NCBI RefSeq assembly: GCF_964252635.1
Contig: NZ_CAXUNP010000006.1
Location: forward strand, 1 to 64,000
Source: Jatrophihabitans sp964252635
GTDB taxonomy: Bacteria > Actinomycetota > Actinomycetes > Mycobacteriales > Jatrophihabitantaceae
Length of the DNA stretch: 64,000 nt
Direction: 5' to 3'
The notes beneath the pieces are model-generated. The model was not told the origin of the DNA and did not search any database. It saw nothing but the letters and a program-made list of their open reading frames with translations. Every line of letters starts with the position of its first letter. Within the stretch, counting starts at the first letter, position 1. Shown here piece after piece: positions 24,359 through 32,211 of the stretch. The translations under genes and the position numbers were made by a program.

Positions 24359-25498
24359 TCAGGAGATCTTGGCGATCGAGGCGTTCACCTTGGTCTGCAG
24401 GGCACTCGGCAGTGGTGCGTAGCCGAGGCCGGTGAGCAGCGACTGGCCACCGTTGGCGGTGTAGGTCAGGAAATTCTTGACGAACGTCCCGGTGGCCGGG
24501 GTCTTGTACTTGCTGCACACGATCTCGTACGTGACCAGGACGATCGGGTAGGCACCCGGGGTCTTGGTCGCGTAGTCGAGCTTGAGGGTCAGGTCGTCAC
24601 CGGTGCCGGTGACCTGGGCCGCCCCCGCAGCCGCGCTGGCCGTCTGCTTGTTCACCGCGACCGCGCCGCCGCCGTTGTTGATCTTGGCGGTGCTCAGCGT
24701 GGTGGCGACGAAGGAGTACTCGTCGTAGCCGATGGCGCCCTCGGTGGTGGAGATCGCCTGCGCCACGCCCTGGGACTTCGCGGCGCCGGTGCCCTTGAAC
24801 ACGGTGGCGGCGTTGTCCTTGGCCGGGGTGGCCGTGAAGTCGCTCGGCGCCGCGGCGGCGAGGTACTTCTCGAAGTTCTGCGTGGTACCCGAGGCGTCCG
24901 AGCGGAACACGACGCTGATCTTGGTCGACGGCAGGTTCGCGCCCGAGTTCAGCGACTTGATGGCTGCGTCGTTCCAGGTGGTGATCTTGCCGGTGAAGAT
25001 CTTGGCCAACACGCTCGGCGTCAGGGTCAGGCTGGTGACGCCCTTGAGCTTGTAGGCCACGGCGATCGGGCCGACGACCATGGGCAGGTCGAGCGCGGTG
25101 CTGCCGCACGCCTTGGCGGCCGCGGCGACCTCGCCCTTGGTCGGGTCGAGGGCCGAGTCCGAGCCGGCGAAGTTGACCTGGCCGGCGTTGAACTGGCTGA
25201 CGCCCGCGCCCGAGCCGGTCGGGTTGTAGTTGATCTTGGCGCTGGTGCACTTCTTGGTGTACGCGTTGACCCACGCCGTCATGGCGTTGGTCTGGGCGGT
25301 CGAGCCCTCGCCGTTCAGCGTGCCGGACGAGCAGGCGGTGGTACCGCCGCTGCCGGCCGATCCGCTGCCGGAGGCGGACGATCCGCCGGCGGCCGTCGAG
25401 CCGGACTTGCCGCTGCCGCCGCCGGACGAGCCGCAGGCGGCGAGGGCGACGGTGGACGCGAGGATGCCCGCGGCCACGGCAGCTCGGGTGAGCTTCAC
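24359..25498 (-). CDS. pstS: Phosphate-binding lipoprotein PstS
   Basis: A 379-residue solute-binding lipoprotein. GTG start at 25498 with AAGGAGAA upstream. The signal peptide ends in the lipobox LAAC (Cys about residue 22), followed by a Gly/Ser-rich tether. The mature domain has the phosphate-binding motifs GEGSTAQTNAM, GSGAGVSQF, SDSALDPTKGE and FRSDASGTTQNF. It delivers phosphate to PstCA at the cell surface. PHO-box-like repeats lie upstream, so expression should rise when phosphate is scarce. Confidence 0.96.
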   Translation of the reverse strand: MKLTRAAVAAGILASTVALAACGSSGGGSGKSGSTAAGGSSASGSGSAGSGGTTACSSGTLNGEGSTAQTNAMTAWVNAYTKKCTSAKINYNPTGSGAGVSQFNAGQVNFAGSDSALDPTKGEVAAAAKACGSTALDLPMVVGPIAVAYKLKGVTSLTLTPSVLAKIFTGKITTWNDAAIKSLNSGANLPSTKISVVFRSDASGTTQNFEKYLAAAAPSDFTATPAKDNAATVFKGTGAAKSQGVAQAISTTEGAIGYDEYSFVATTLSTAKINNGGGAVAVNKQTASAAAGAAQVTGTGDDLTLKLDYATKTPGAYPIVLVTYEIVCSKYKTPATGTFVKNFLTYTANGGQSLLTGLGYAPLPSALQTKVNASIAKIS

Positions 25499-25567
25499 GA
25501 TTGGTTCTCCTTCGTCGGTTGACCTTCGAACCGGACGGTAGGAGCGACACGTGGCGCGATGGGGTGG

Positions 25568-25589
25568 CGTAGGTGAACGAAAGATGAAT
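25568..25589 (-). promoter_or_regulatory. PHO-box-like direct repeats upstream of pstS
   Basis: On the minus strand two 11-bp units follow each other: ATTCATCTTTC and GTTCACCTACG. They match the GTTCACC-type direct repeats bound by PhoP in Streptomyces. A further half-like unit CGTTCATCTCA is at 25635-25645. The site is 70-91 bp before the pstS start. Confidence 0.65.
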
Positions 25590-25656
25590 GCCGCGACCAG
25601 CTGAGGTGACTCTGACAAATCGGACACGTGGCGGTGAGATGAACGACGGCGTGCCC

Positions 25657-26565
25657 TCAGCCGCGCCGCCACTGCACGTCGAGGTCGTAGGTTACGAAGC
25701 CGTCCTTGGCGTACAGGTGCAGCGCCGCGTCGTTGTCCCCGTCGACGTAGAGCAGCACGGCCGGGCAGCCCCGCCCCGCCAGGAGCCGCAGACCGCGCAC
25801 GAGCAGCCCGCGGCCGAGGCCGAGGCCCTGGGCCTGCGGCGAGACACCCAGCACGTACACCTCGCCCAGCGGGCCGTCGGGCTGGGCGCCGTCGGGCTGG
25901 GCGCCGTCGGGCTGGGCGCCGTCGGGCTGGGCGCCGTCGGACGGAGCGGTGTCGTGGACCTTCGTCCAGTGGAAGCCGAGCAGCTCGCCGTCCCGCTCGG
26001 CCAGCAGGAACCCGGCCGGGTCGAACCAGGGCTCGGCCATCCGGGCCTCGAGGTCACGCTCGTCCCATCCCCCCTGCTCCGGATGGTGGGCGAAGGCGGC
26101 CGCGTTGAGCGCCAGCCAGGCCGCGTCGTCCTGGCCGGCGACGAACGCGCGGACCGTGATGTCGTCGGCCAGCGGCGGGTCGGCCGGCACGGGGTGGTCG
26201 GCGTCGAGCGGCCGGCGCAACTGGTGCAGTTCGCGCTCGCGGACGAACCTGGCCTGCTCGAGCGACCCGACGACCCGGCTGCGGCGCCCGTGCGACCACA
26301 CCAGCAGCGGGCCGTCGCCGGCCGCGGCGAGCAGCCCGGGCACCGCGTCGGCGCGCGCCGCGATCTCCAGCGACTCGCCGTCCAGCTGGGCGTAGCCCAC
26401 CACGGCGGCGCCGTCACGGGCGAGCAGGTGCGTGACGTTGCCGCGGTCGAGCTGGGCCAGGGCCTGGTCCGACAGCGGTGGCGCGCCGTCCTCCGCCTCG
26501 ATCGAGGCGGCAAGGGCCAGGACGGTCTGCCGGTCGGGCTGCTGGCGGGAGATCGACGGCGTCAT
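25657..26565 (-). CDS. mshD: Mycothiol synthase MshD
   Basis: A 302-residue protein with two GNAT acetyltransferase domains (about 1-140 and 150-302). It acetylates Cys-GlcN-Ins with acetyl-CoA, the last step of mycothiol synthesis. Typical motifs are ARDGAAVVGYAQLD, FLLAERDGELLGFHWTKVH, GEVYVLGVSPQAQGLGLGRGL and the C-terminal LYVDGDNDAALHLY. A loop between two strands of the second domain carries four copies of GAQPD, encoded by a perfect 15-bp tandem repeat, not found in the usual MshD. It lies 23 bp after glnR on the same strand. Confidence 0.95.
   Translation of the reverse strand: MTPSISRQQPDRQTVLALAASIEAEDGAPPLSDQALAQLDRGNVTHLLARDGAAVVGYAQLDGESLEIAARADAVPGLLAAAGDGPLLVWSHGRRSRVVGSLEQARFVRERELHQLRRPLDADHPVPADPPLADDITVRAFVAGQDDAAWLALNAAAFAHHPEQGGWDERDLEARMAEPWFDPAGFLLAERDGELLGFHWTKVHDTAPSDGAQPDGAQPDGAQPDGAQPDGPLGEVYVLGVSPQAQGLGLGRGLLVRGLRLLAGRGCPAVLLYVDGDNDAALHLYAKDGFVTYDLDVQWRRG
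25873..25940. repeat. 15-bp minisatellite inside mshD
   Basis: GCCGTCGGGCTGGGC is repeated four times without error (25873-25932) and a fifth partial copy follows. Being a multiple of three, copy-number change would keep the frame. Confidence 0.95.
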
Positions 26566-26588
26566 CGTCCCGACGCTAGTGGCTGGGC

Positions 26589-27359
26589 TCAGGCGTGGAA
26601 CTGCCGCTCGAGCGACGCGGTCTCGCCGTCGTCGGTGGCGGTGTCGTCGGAGTCCGTCGAGTCGCTGGTGAGCGGGCGACGGCCGCCGGCCTCGGACGGG
26701 CGGACGAACTTGTAGCCGACGTTGCGGACGGTGCCGATCATGCCCTCGTGCTCGACGCCCAGCTTGGCCCGCAACCGGCGGACGTGGACGTCGACGGTCC
26801 GGGTGCCGCCGAAGTAGTCGTAGCCCCACACCTCCTGCACCAGGTGCGAGCGGGTGAACACCCGGCCCGGGTGCTGGGCCAGGAACTTCAGCAGCTCGAA
26901 CTCCTTGTACGTCAGGTCCAGCGAGCTGCCCGACAGGCGGGCCGAGTACGTCACCTCGTCGATGGTCAGCTCGCCGATCTCGAGGCGGCCGTCGACGTCG
27001 TCGGAGTCCGCGGCGCGCTTCTCGACGGCCAGCCGGAGGCGTGCGTCGAGCTCCGCCGGGCCTGCGGTGTCCAGGACGAAGTCGTCGACGGCCCACTCGC
27101 CGGAGATGGCGATGAGCCCGCCCTCGGTGAGGACGGCCACGACGGGCACCGCGGTGCCCATCGCGGTGAGCAGCCGGATGAACGACCGCGCGCCCATGAG
27201 GTCGCGACGGGCGTCGACCAGCACGGCGTCGCCGAGGCTCCGGTCGACGAGCGCGCCGGCGTCCTGGGGCAGCACCGTGACGTGGTGGGGCAGGAGTCCG
27301 AGGGCGGGAAGCACCTCGGCCGTGGGCTGGACTGCACCGGTGAGCAGGATGAGTTCCAC
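26589..27359 (-). CDS. glnR: Orphan OmpR-type regulator GlnR
   Basis: A 256-residue response regulator. The receiver-like domain (about 1-120) keeps Asp49 (VLVDARRD) but is otherwise degenerate, as in GlnR, which works without phosphorylation. The winged-helix domain (about 135-225) has LTYKEFELLKFLAQHPGRVF and TVDVHVRRLRAKLG. GlnR controls nitrogen assimilation genes in actinobacteria. The neighbour mshD and nearby phosphate genes match the M. tuberculosis order Rv0818-Rv0820. The acidic C-terminal tail is longer than usual. Confidence 0.88.
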   Translation of the reverse strand: MELILLTGAVQPTAEVLPALGLLPHHVTVLPQDAGALVDRSLGDAVLVDARRDLMGARSFIRLLTAMGTAVPVVAVLTEGGLIAISGEWAVDDFVLDTAGPAELDARLRLAVEKRAADSDDVDGRLEIGELTIDEVTYSARLSGSSLDLTYKEFELLKFLAQHPGRVFTRSHLVQEVWGYDYFGGTRTVDVHVRRLRAKLGVEHEGMIGTVRNVGYKFVRPSEAGGRRPLTSDSTDSDDTATDDGETASLERQFHA

Positions 27360-27546
27360 TCGGGCCTCCGGATCACTGAGATCGTGGGGGTCGGACGTGG
27401 TCGGGCGCTGTTTGCCATCTCGGGCGGTCCAGCGCCGTTCCCGGCGGGCTCCGTTGCCCTCAAGCGCTTACAGAGTAGCGGAGCGCGGCGGCCCGCCGAG
27501 CCAAGGGTGCCCATCGCAGCCGCGATGCGACGGCCACAATGGCTCC

Positions 27547-28371
27547 GTGCCCCTGCCCGTCCCCCGTCGTCGCGCCGCAGCGACGACCGACGACCGGTAC
27601 GAGCCGGTCGTCCTGCGCACCGACGACGGGCTGCGCCTCGCCGCCCTGCACTGGCCCGGCGGGTCACGGGAACTCGGGTGCGTCGTCGCGCACGGCTTCA
27701 CCGGGTCCTCGCGCAACGTCGACGTCCAGCGGATCTGCGCCGGGCTGGTGGCCGCGGGCGCGGCGGTGCTCGCGCCCGACCTGCGCGGGCACGGGCGTTC
27801 CGGCGGCGCCACGACCGCCGGGGCCGAGGAGGTGCACGACATCGCGGCCGCCGTGCGCTGGCTACGGGCGTGCGGGTACCGCCGCGTCGTGGTGCTGGGC
27901 TGGTCGATGGGCGGCACGTCGGTGCTGCGGTACGCGGGCCTCGGCGGGGATGCGGACGCCGTCGTCAGCGTCAGCGCGCCCGGCACCTGGTGGGAGCGCG
28001 GCACGCGGCCGATGCGCATCGTCCACTGGATCTTCGAGAGCCGTACCGGCCGGGTGCTGGTGCGGGCCGCCCGGCGCACGCGGGTGGCTCCCGACGCGTG
28101 GGCCACCCTGCCCGAGGCGCCGGCCGAGGTCGCAGGCGCCATCGAGCCCCGTCCGCTGCTGATCGTCCACGGTGAGGACGACCACTACTTCCCGCTGTCG
28201 CACGTCGAGCAGCTGGCCGCGGCCGCGCCATCGGCCGACGTCTGGGTCGAACCGGGCATGGGCCACGCGGAACTCGCGACCACCGACGACCTGCTCGAGC
28301 GGATCGCCGACTGGGTGCTCGCGGCGATGCGCCGCGAGCCGGCCGTCTGCGACGATGAGCGCCGTGACTGA
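27547..28371 (+). CDS. Alpha/beta hydrolase
   Basis: A 274-residue hydrolase divergent from glnR. Oxyanion motif VVAHGFTGSSRNVD, nucleophile Ser in LGWSMGGTSVLRY, acid in VHGEDDHYFPL and His in PGMGHAEL are all present. This type includes monoacylglycerol lipase-like and esterase enzymes; the substrate is unknown. GTG 27547 is the best start, giving VPLPVPRRR; no clear ribosome-binding site is seen. Its 3' end overlaps the next gene by 17 bp. Confidence 0.85.
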   Translation: MPLPVPRRRAAATTDDRYEPVVLRTDDGLRLAALHWPGGSRELGCVVAHGFTGSSRNVDVQRICAGLVAAGAAVLAPDLRGHGRSGGATTAGAEEVHDIAAAVRWLRACGYRRVVVLGWSMGGTSVLRYAGLGGDADAVVSVSAPGTWWERGTRPMRIVHWIFESRTGRVLVRAARRTRVAPDAWATLPEAPAEVAGAIEPRPLLIVHGEDDHYFPLSHVEQLAAAAPSADVWVEPGMGHAELATTDDLLERIADWVLAAMRREPAVCDDERRD

Positions 28372-29245
28372 CCTGCACGCGGAGACGCCGGCGGCCTCCG
28401 CACCGGGTGGCCGGGCACGCGGCGCGGCGCAGGTCGACGCTTCGCTTCTCGCGTCCCTGGTCACGGTGCTGGTGGCGGCCGGGGGGCTGGCCGCCGCGTC
28501 GCGCCTCAGCGCCGTCGCCCTGCTCGTCGCCGCCGGCGTCGTCCAGGCCGGTTTCGCGCTGTCGTGGGTGCTGGCGACCGGCATGCCGGGCCGCAAGGGC
28601 GCAATCGTGCTCGCCGCCCTCGGCGCCGCCGGTGCCGACGTCGTCGTGTCGGTGTGGCCGCACGGCCGGCTCGGCACGCTGCTCGCCGTCCTCGGGCTGG
28701 CCGTCCCTGCGATGTTCGTCCACCAGCTGGCCCGGGGCGCCGCCCGTACCCGGCTGGTCGAGTCGCTGTCCTTCGTCGCGCTGCTCGTGGTCTGCGTGGT
28801 GGCGCTGCCCGCCCTGCTGCAGCTGCGCCACGAGTTCGCGACCCCACGTCTCGGCGGGATCGTGGTCACGGCGGTGGTGGGGGCCGTCGGCGGCGCGCTG
28901 GTCGTCGGCTACCTCGTCGACCTCGTGTTCCCCGCACCGCGCTTCGACGCCGAGGTACCGCGGGGGATGCTGGCCCTGCTCGCCGCCACCGTGGTCGGCG
29001 GCGCCGTCGGTTATCTCGCGCTGAAGTCGCACGCCGAGTTCGCCGACGGGCGGGCCGTGTTCGTCGGCGCGGCACTCGGCGCCGTGGCGGCCTTCCTCGC
29101 GGTCGGCGCGGCCTTCGTGCTGCACAGCGTCCCGGCGGCCACGACGCGGTCCGCATCGGTGACCCGGCCGGTGTGTGCTGCGCTGCTGCCCCTGTGTCTG
29201 CTCGCGCCGGGAGCGTTCCTGCTCTGTCTGGCCGTCCGCACCTGA
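28355..29245 (+). CDS. Multi-pass membrane protein, unknown function
   Basis: A 296-residue protein with about seven hydrophobic helices, mostly Ala/Val/Leu (first near 27-60, last near 270-295), and few polar motifs (KSHAEFADGRAVFVG). It overlaps the upstream hydrolase by 17 bp and precedes lmeA, a position held by an envelope-related membrane protein in related actinobacteria. I do not recognise a named family. Confidence 0.7.
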   Translation: MSAVTDLHAETPAASAPGGRARGAAQVDASLLASLVTVLVAAGGLAAASRLSAVALLVAAGVVQAGFALSWVLATGMPGRKGAIVLAALGAAGADVVVSVWPHGRLGTLLAVLGLAVPAMFVHQLARGAARTRLVESLSFVALLVVCVVALPALLQLRHEFATPRLGGIVVTAVVGAVGGALVVGYLVDLVFPAPRFDAEVPRGMLALLAATVVGGAVGYLALKSHAEFADGRAVFVGAALGAVAAFLAVGAAFVLHSVPAATTRSASVTRPVCAALLPLCLLAPGAFLLCLAVRT

Positions 29246-29284
29246 CGTGGCGAACTGCGCTGTTGATCATCGGACAGGGCCGCC

Positions 29285-30034
29285 GTGCTGATCGCGCTGG
29301 CCGTGCTCGCGCTGTTGCTGCTCGTCGGCGTCGGGGCGGTGTTCGCCGACCGCAGCCTCTCGGCGCTGGCCGAGCGGCGGGCCTCGGAGGTGCTGTCGCA
29401 GCCGTTCGCGAACCCGGCCACCGTGCGGGTGATCGGGCGCCCGTTCGTGACCCAGGCCCTGCGCGGCCGGTACCGCGAGGTGCACGTCGCCGGGGGCGGC
29501 CTGAGCATCGGCGAGATGACGGGGGCGACCCTCGACGCCCGGCTGCACACCGTCTACCTGCCGGCGCGCGACCTGCTGCGCCACCGGGTCGGGGAGATCA
29601 CCTGCGACCGCGTCGCGGGCCACGTCGTGCTGCCGTTCGGCGAACTCGCCCGGGTCGCGCCCATCCCGGGGCTCGAGCTCACGCTGGTCGGCGAGCGGCT
29701 GATGGCCTCGGCCGCACTGCCCATCCCGGGTTTCAGCCAGCTCGCCCGGGTCAACGGCCAGGCCGTCTGGACGGTGGGCAACGGCGGGGCGCTCTGGCTG
29801 CGCGTTCGCGGCATCTCGGTGGCCGGCATCTCGGTGCCGGGCATCGTCCTCAACCAGCTGCTGCCGGCGCTGGACGTCCCCGTCACGCTGCCGGAGCTGC
29901 CGTGGGGTCTGCGCATCGACGACCTCCGGCCCACCGCCGAGGGGCTGGTGGTCACCGGTTCGGCCGACGCGCCGGTCTTCCGCAGCTTCCCGGGCGGTCG
30001 CCCGCGCCAGGTCGACGAGCTCTGGTCCCAGTGA
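29285..30034 (+). CDS. lmeA: LmeA-like (DUF2993) phospholipid-binding protein
   Basis: A 249-residue protein with an N-terminal signal anchor (LIALAVLALLLLVGVGAVF) and a DUF2993 domain that folds as a lipid-binding barrel. In mycobacteria the homologue next to glnR (LmeA) supports lipomannan elongation and membrane integrity. GTG start at 29285. Motif-like parts include ADRSLSALAERRASEVLSQP and the C-terminal LPWGLRIDDLRPTAEGLVV. The presence of MptB-like mannosyltransferase at 38 kb makes the lipomannan link plausible. Confidence 0.82.
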   Translation: MLIALAVLALLLLVGVGAVFADRSLSALAERRASEVLSQPFANPATVRVIGRPFVTQALRGRYREVHVAGGGLSIGEMTGATLDARLHTVYLPARDLLRHRVGEITCDRVAGHVVLPFGELARVAPIPGLELTLVGERLMASAALPIPGFSQLARVNGQAVWTVGNGGALWLRVRGISVAGISVPGIVLNQLLPALDVPVTLPELPWGLRIDDLRPTAEGLVVTGSADAPVFRSFPGGRPRQVDELWSQ

Positions 30035-30093
30035 ATGGGACGCCCGTCCCGTGCGGTGGGCGTCCCGGGTGGCTCTCGCCGCCGTCGGCCCGC

Positions 30094-30099
30094 TAGTCT
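30094..30099 (+). promoter_or_regulatory. -10 box for leaderless leader-peptide mRNA
   Basis: TAGTCT, seven bases before the ATG at 30107. Confidence 0.6.
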
Positions 30100-30106
30100 G
30101 GGGCCC

Positions 30107-30211
30107 ATGTGCAGCCCGCTCGTCCTGAGCCTGCCGGTGAGCCTGCTGCTCACCTCGCGCCGCACGGTGGACCTGTGCCGGCAGCGCAGCTGCCTGTGTC
30201 GCCACGCCTGA
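30107..30211 (+). CDS. Cysteine-rich leader peptide (putative attenuator)
   Basis: A 34-codon ORF, MCSPLVLSL... ending VDLCRQRSCLCRHA. Four Cys codons, three of them in the last eleven codons, and the RR-x-VDLCR core match the small leader peptides found before sulfur genes in actinobacteria; leaderless polycysteine ORFs in mycobacteria are known to sense cysteine supply by ribosome stalling. A TAGTCT box seven bases upstream fits leaderless initiation. The sulfurtransferase gene starts 125 bp downstream, after a C-rich stretch that could fold alternatively. Confidence 0.75.
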   Translation: MCSPLVLSLPVSLLLTSRRTVDLCRQRSCLCRHA

Positions 30212-30336
30212 GCGGACTTTCCCGGCCCCCGGCCGCGTTCCACCCGACACGTCCGCACGTCCGGTGGCTGCGACGCGCCAGCGTCCCGGCCCCCGCCCTC
30301 TTCACCTCACCGCACGTCCATCCGAAGGGATCCACC

Positions 30337-31170
30337 ATGAGCCGCAGTGACGCGCTCGTCTCGGCCGACTGGGCCGAGCAGAACCTGAACACCCCGGGGG
30401 TGGTCTTCGTCGAGGTCGACGAGGACACCACGGCCTACGACGGCGGCCACCTCGCCGGCGCGGTCAAGCTCGACTGGAAGACCGAGTTGCAGGACCAGGT
30501 CCGCCGCGACTTCGTCGACAAGGAGCAGTTCGAGAAGCTGCTGTCGGCCAAGGGCATCGGCAACGACGACACCGTCGTGCTCTACGGCGGCAACAACAAC
30601 TGGTTCGCCGCCTACGCCTACTGGTACTTCAAGCTCTACGGCCACCAGGACGTCAAGCTGCTCGACGGCGGTCGCAAGAAGTGGGAGCTCGACGGTCGCC
30701 AGCTGTCGCAGGACACCGTCTCGCGTGACGCCACGGCCTACACCGCCAAGGACCAGGACACCGCCATCCGCGCCTTCCGCGACGAGACCGTCGCCGCGAT
30801 CGGCAAGAAGAACCTCGTCGACGTGCGCTCGCCCGACGAGTTCAGCGGCAAGCTGCTTGCCCCGGCCCACCTGCCGCAGGAGCAGAGCCAGCGCGGCGGT
30901 CACATCCCCACCGCCCTGAACGTGCCCTGGAGCAAGACGGCCAACGAGGACGGCACCTTCAAGTCCGACGACGAGATCCGCAAGATCTACGCCGACGAGG
31001 GCCTCGACGAGGGCCGCGACACCATCGCCTACTGCCGCATCGGTGAGCGCTCCAGCCACACCTGGTTCGCGCTGCACGAGCTGCTCGGCTTCGACAACGT
31101 CAAGAACTACGACGGTTCGTGGACCGAGTACGGCTCGCTGGTCGGCGTCCCGATCGAGAAGACCGCCTGA
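30337..31170 (+). CDS. Thiosulfate sulfurtransferase (rhodanese, CysA2/SseA-like)
   Basis: A 277-residue two-domain rhodanese. The N-terminal domain is inactive (VVLYGGNNNWFAAYAYW); the C-terminal domain has the catalytic Cys at about 233 in AYCRIGERSSHTWF. The enzyme moves sulfane sulfur from thiosulfate to thiol acceptors. Start at 30337 with GAAGGGA upstream. It corresponds to CysA2 of M. tuberculosis and is coupled by a 1-bp overlap to the DUF1416 gene. Expression probably depends on the cysteine leader peptide. Confidence 0.92.
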   Translation: MSRSDALVSADWAEQNLNTPGVVFVEVDEDTTAYDGGHLAGAVKLDWKTELQDQVRRDFVDKEQFEKLLSAKGIGNDDTVVLYGGNNNWFAAYAYWYFKLYGHQDVKLLDGGRKKWELDGRQLSQDTVSRDATAYTAKDQDTAIRAFRDETVAAIGKKNLVDVRSPDEFSGKLLAPAHLPQEQSQRGGHIPTALNVPWSKTANEDGTFKSDDEIRKIYADEGLDEGRDTIAYCRIGERSSHTWFALHELLGFDNVKNYDGSWTEYGSLVGVPIEKTA

Positions 31171-31469
31171 TGTGCGGGGCCCCGGCGCAGACGCCGACCA
31201 TCCCCGCAGGCATCGACATCACGAAGGAGACCGTGATCTACGGCGTGGTCTCCCAGGGCGACGCGCCCGTGCCCGGCGCGTACGTCCGCCTGCTCGACGC
31301 CACCGACGAGTTCACCGCCGAGGTCGTGACGTCCGCGACCGGTGACTTCCGGTTCTTCGCCGCACCGGGCAGCTGGACGTTGTCCGTGCTGCACCGCGAC
31401 GGCAAGGTCCGCCGGGCGGTCGCCGCGACCGAGCCCGGCCTGGTCGAGGTACCGCTGACGCTGTCCTGA
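31170..31469 (+). CDS. sseC: DUF1416 protein (SseC-like)
   Basis: A 99-residue protein with an N-terminal MCGAP Cys and a carboxypeptidase-regulatory-like beta-sandwich (VSQGDAPVPGAYVRLLDATDEF, GDFRFFAAPGSWTL). It is the SseC family, always found after the sulfurtransferase in actinobacteria. Its role is not established; the conserved Cys may accept sulfur. The start shares its A with the upstream stop. A strong hairpin ends the unit. Confidence 0.9.
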   Translation: MCGAPAQTPTIPAGIDITKETVIYGVVSQGDAPVPGAYVRLLDATDEFTAEVVTSATGDFRFFAAPGSWTLSVLHRDGKVRRAVAATEPGLVEVPLTLS

Positions 31470-31480
31470 ACGTCCCGCGT

Positions 31481-31524
31481 GAATGCCCCCTCCTGCCGCG
31501 TCCTACCGGCCGGAGGGGGCATTC
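31481..31524. terminator. Hairpin terminator after sseC
   Basis: GAATGCCCCCTCC pairs exactly with GGAGGGGGCATTC, a 13-bp stem with an 18-base loop, 11 bp past the stop. Confidence 0.85.
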
Positions 31525-31530
31525 ATCGCT

Positions 31531-31536
31531 TAAGGT
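31531..31536 (+). promoter_or_regulatory. -10 box for leaderless small membrane gene
   Basis: TAAGGT, seven bases before the GTG at 31544. Confidence 0.55.
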
Positions 31537-31543
31537 CGGCAGC

Positions 31544-31639
31544 GTGGAGACCGCCTACTTCGCCGTCCTCGTCCTCGCCTTCCTGGCCATTGTCGCCGGG
31601 TGCGGGTGGGTGCTGGTCACGCTGATCGGGCAGCGCTGA
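31544..31639 (+). CDS. 31-residue single-pass membrane peptide
   Basis: VETAYFAVLVLAFLAIVAGC followed by GWVLVTLIGQR: one hydrophobic helix with almost no tails. GTG start with a TAAGGT box seven bases upstream predicts leaderless translation. It ends 2 bp before the nitrobindin-like gene, so it may be a small regulatory subunit or a coupling ORF. No family known to me. Confidence 0.6.
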   Translation: METAYFAVLVLAFLAIVAGCGWVLVTLIGQR

Positions 31640-31641
31640 CC

Positions 31642-32199
31642 GTGCCCGACGGTCCCGACGGCACCGACGGCGCCGACGCGGTGGCGGTCGCCGACACCGA
31701 CGACCTGCGTACCGGTGTCCCGGTCCACGACGCGTTGCTCGCCGTGCTGCCGCTGGTCGGCACCTGGCGTGGCACCGGCACCGGCGCCGTCCCAGACGAA
31801 GACCGCGAGTTCCGCTACGCCCAGCGCGTCGAGTTCGTGCACGACGGCCGGCCGTTCCTCGCCTACTCGTCGCGGTCCTGGCTGGTCGACGACGCCGGCG
31901 GCCTGATCCGGCTGGCCTGGCGCGAGAGCGGTTTCTGGCGACTGGGCACGGGCCCGGACGACGTCGAGGTCGTGCTGGCGTCCAACACCGGCCAGACCCT
32001 CGTGCTCACCGGGGCGGCCGGCGACCAGGAGTGGCAGCTCGAATCCACGTCCGTGGTGGGGACGCCGACGTCGGTGCCCGTCGACGGCGAGCGCCGCTTC
32101 TACGCGGTGCGCGGGAACGACCTGCTGTACGCGACCGAGCTGGCCCCGGGTGGCCACGCGTTCGTGCCGCACCTCAACGCCCGCCTGTCCCGCACCTGA
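31642..32199 (+). CDS. Nitrobindin-like FABP-fold haem-binding protein
   Basis: A 185-residue beta-barrel of the THAP4/nitrobindin type. Marks are LLAVLPLVGTWRGTGTG, the YAQRVEF strand, SSRSWLVDD, ESGFWRL and the C-terminal YATELAP/HLNARLSR. Relatives bind ferric haem and react with nitric oxide or peroxynitrite. The homologue in M. tuberculosis (Rv0813c) also lies beside sseC2. GTG start at 31642; the first 30 residues are an acidic extension. The usual distal His near the C-terminus (GGHAFVPHL) is present. Confidence 0.85.
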   Translation: MPDGPDGTDGADAVAVADTDDLRTGVPVHDALLAVLPLVGTWRGTGTGAVPDEDREFRYAQRVEFVHDGRPFLAYSSRSWLVDDAGGLIRLAWRESGFWRLGTGPDDVEVVLASNTGQTLVLTGAAGDQEWQLESTSVVGTPTSVPVDGERRFYAVRGNDLLYATELAPGGHAFVPHLNARLSRT

Positions 32200-32211
32200 C
32201 CGACGCAGGAG

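Noticed and set aside
25873..25940. CRISPR-like repeat
   Set aside because: Units are contiguous 15-mers without spacers and lie in frame inside mshD.
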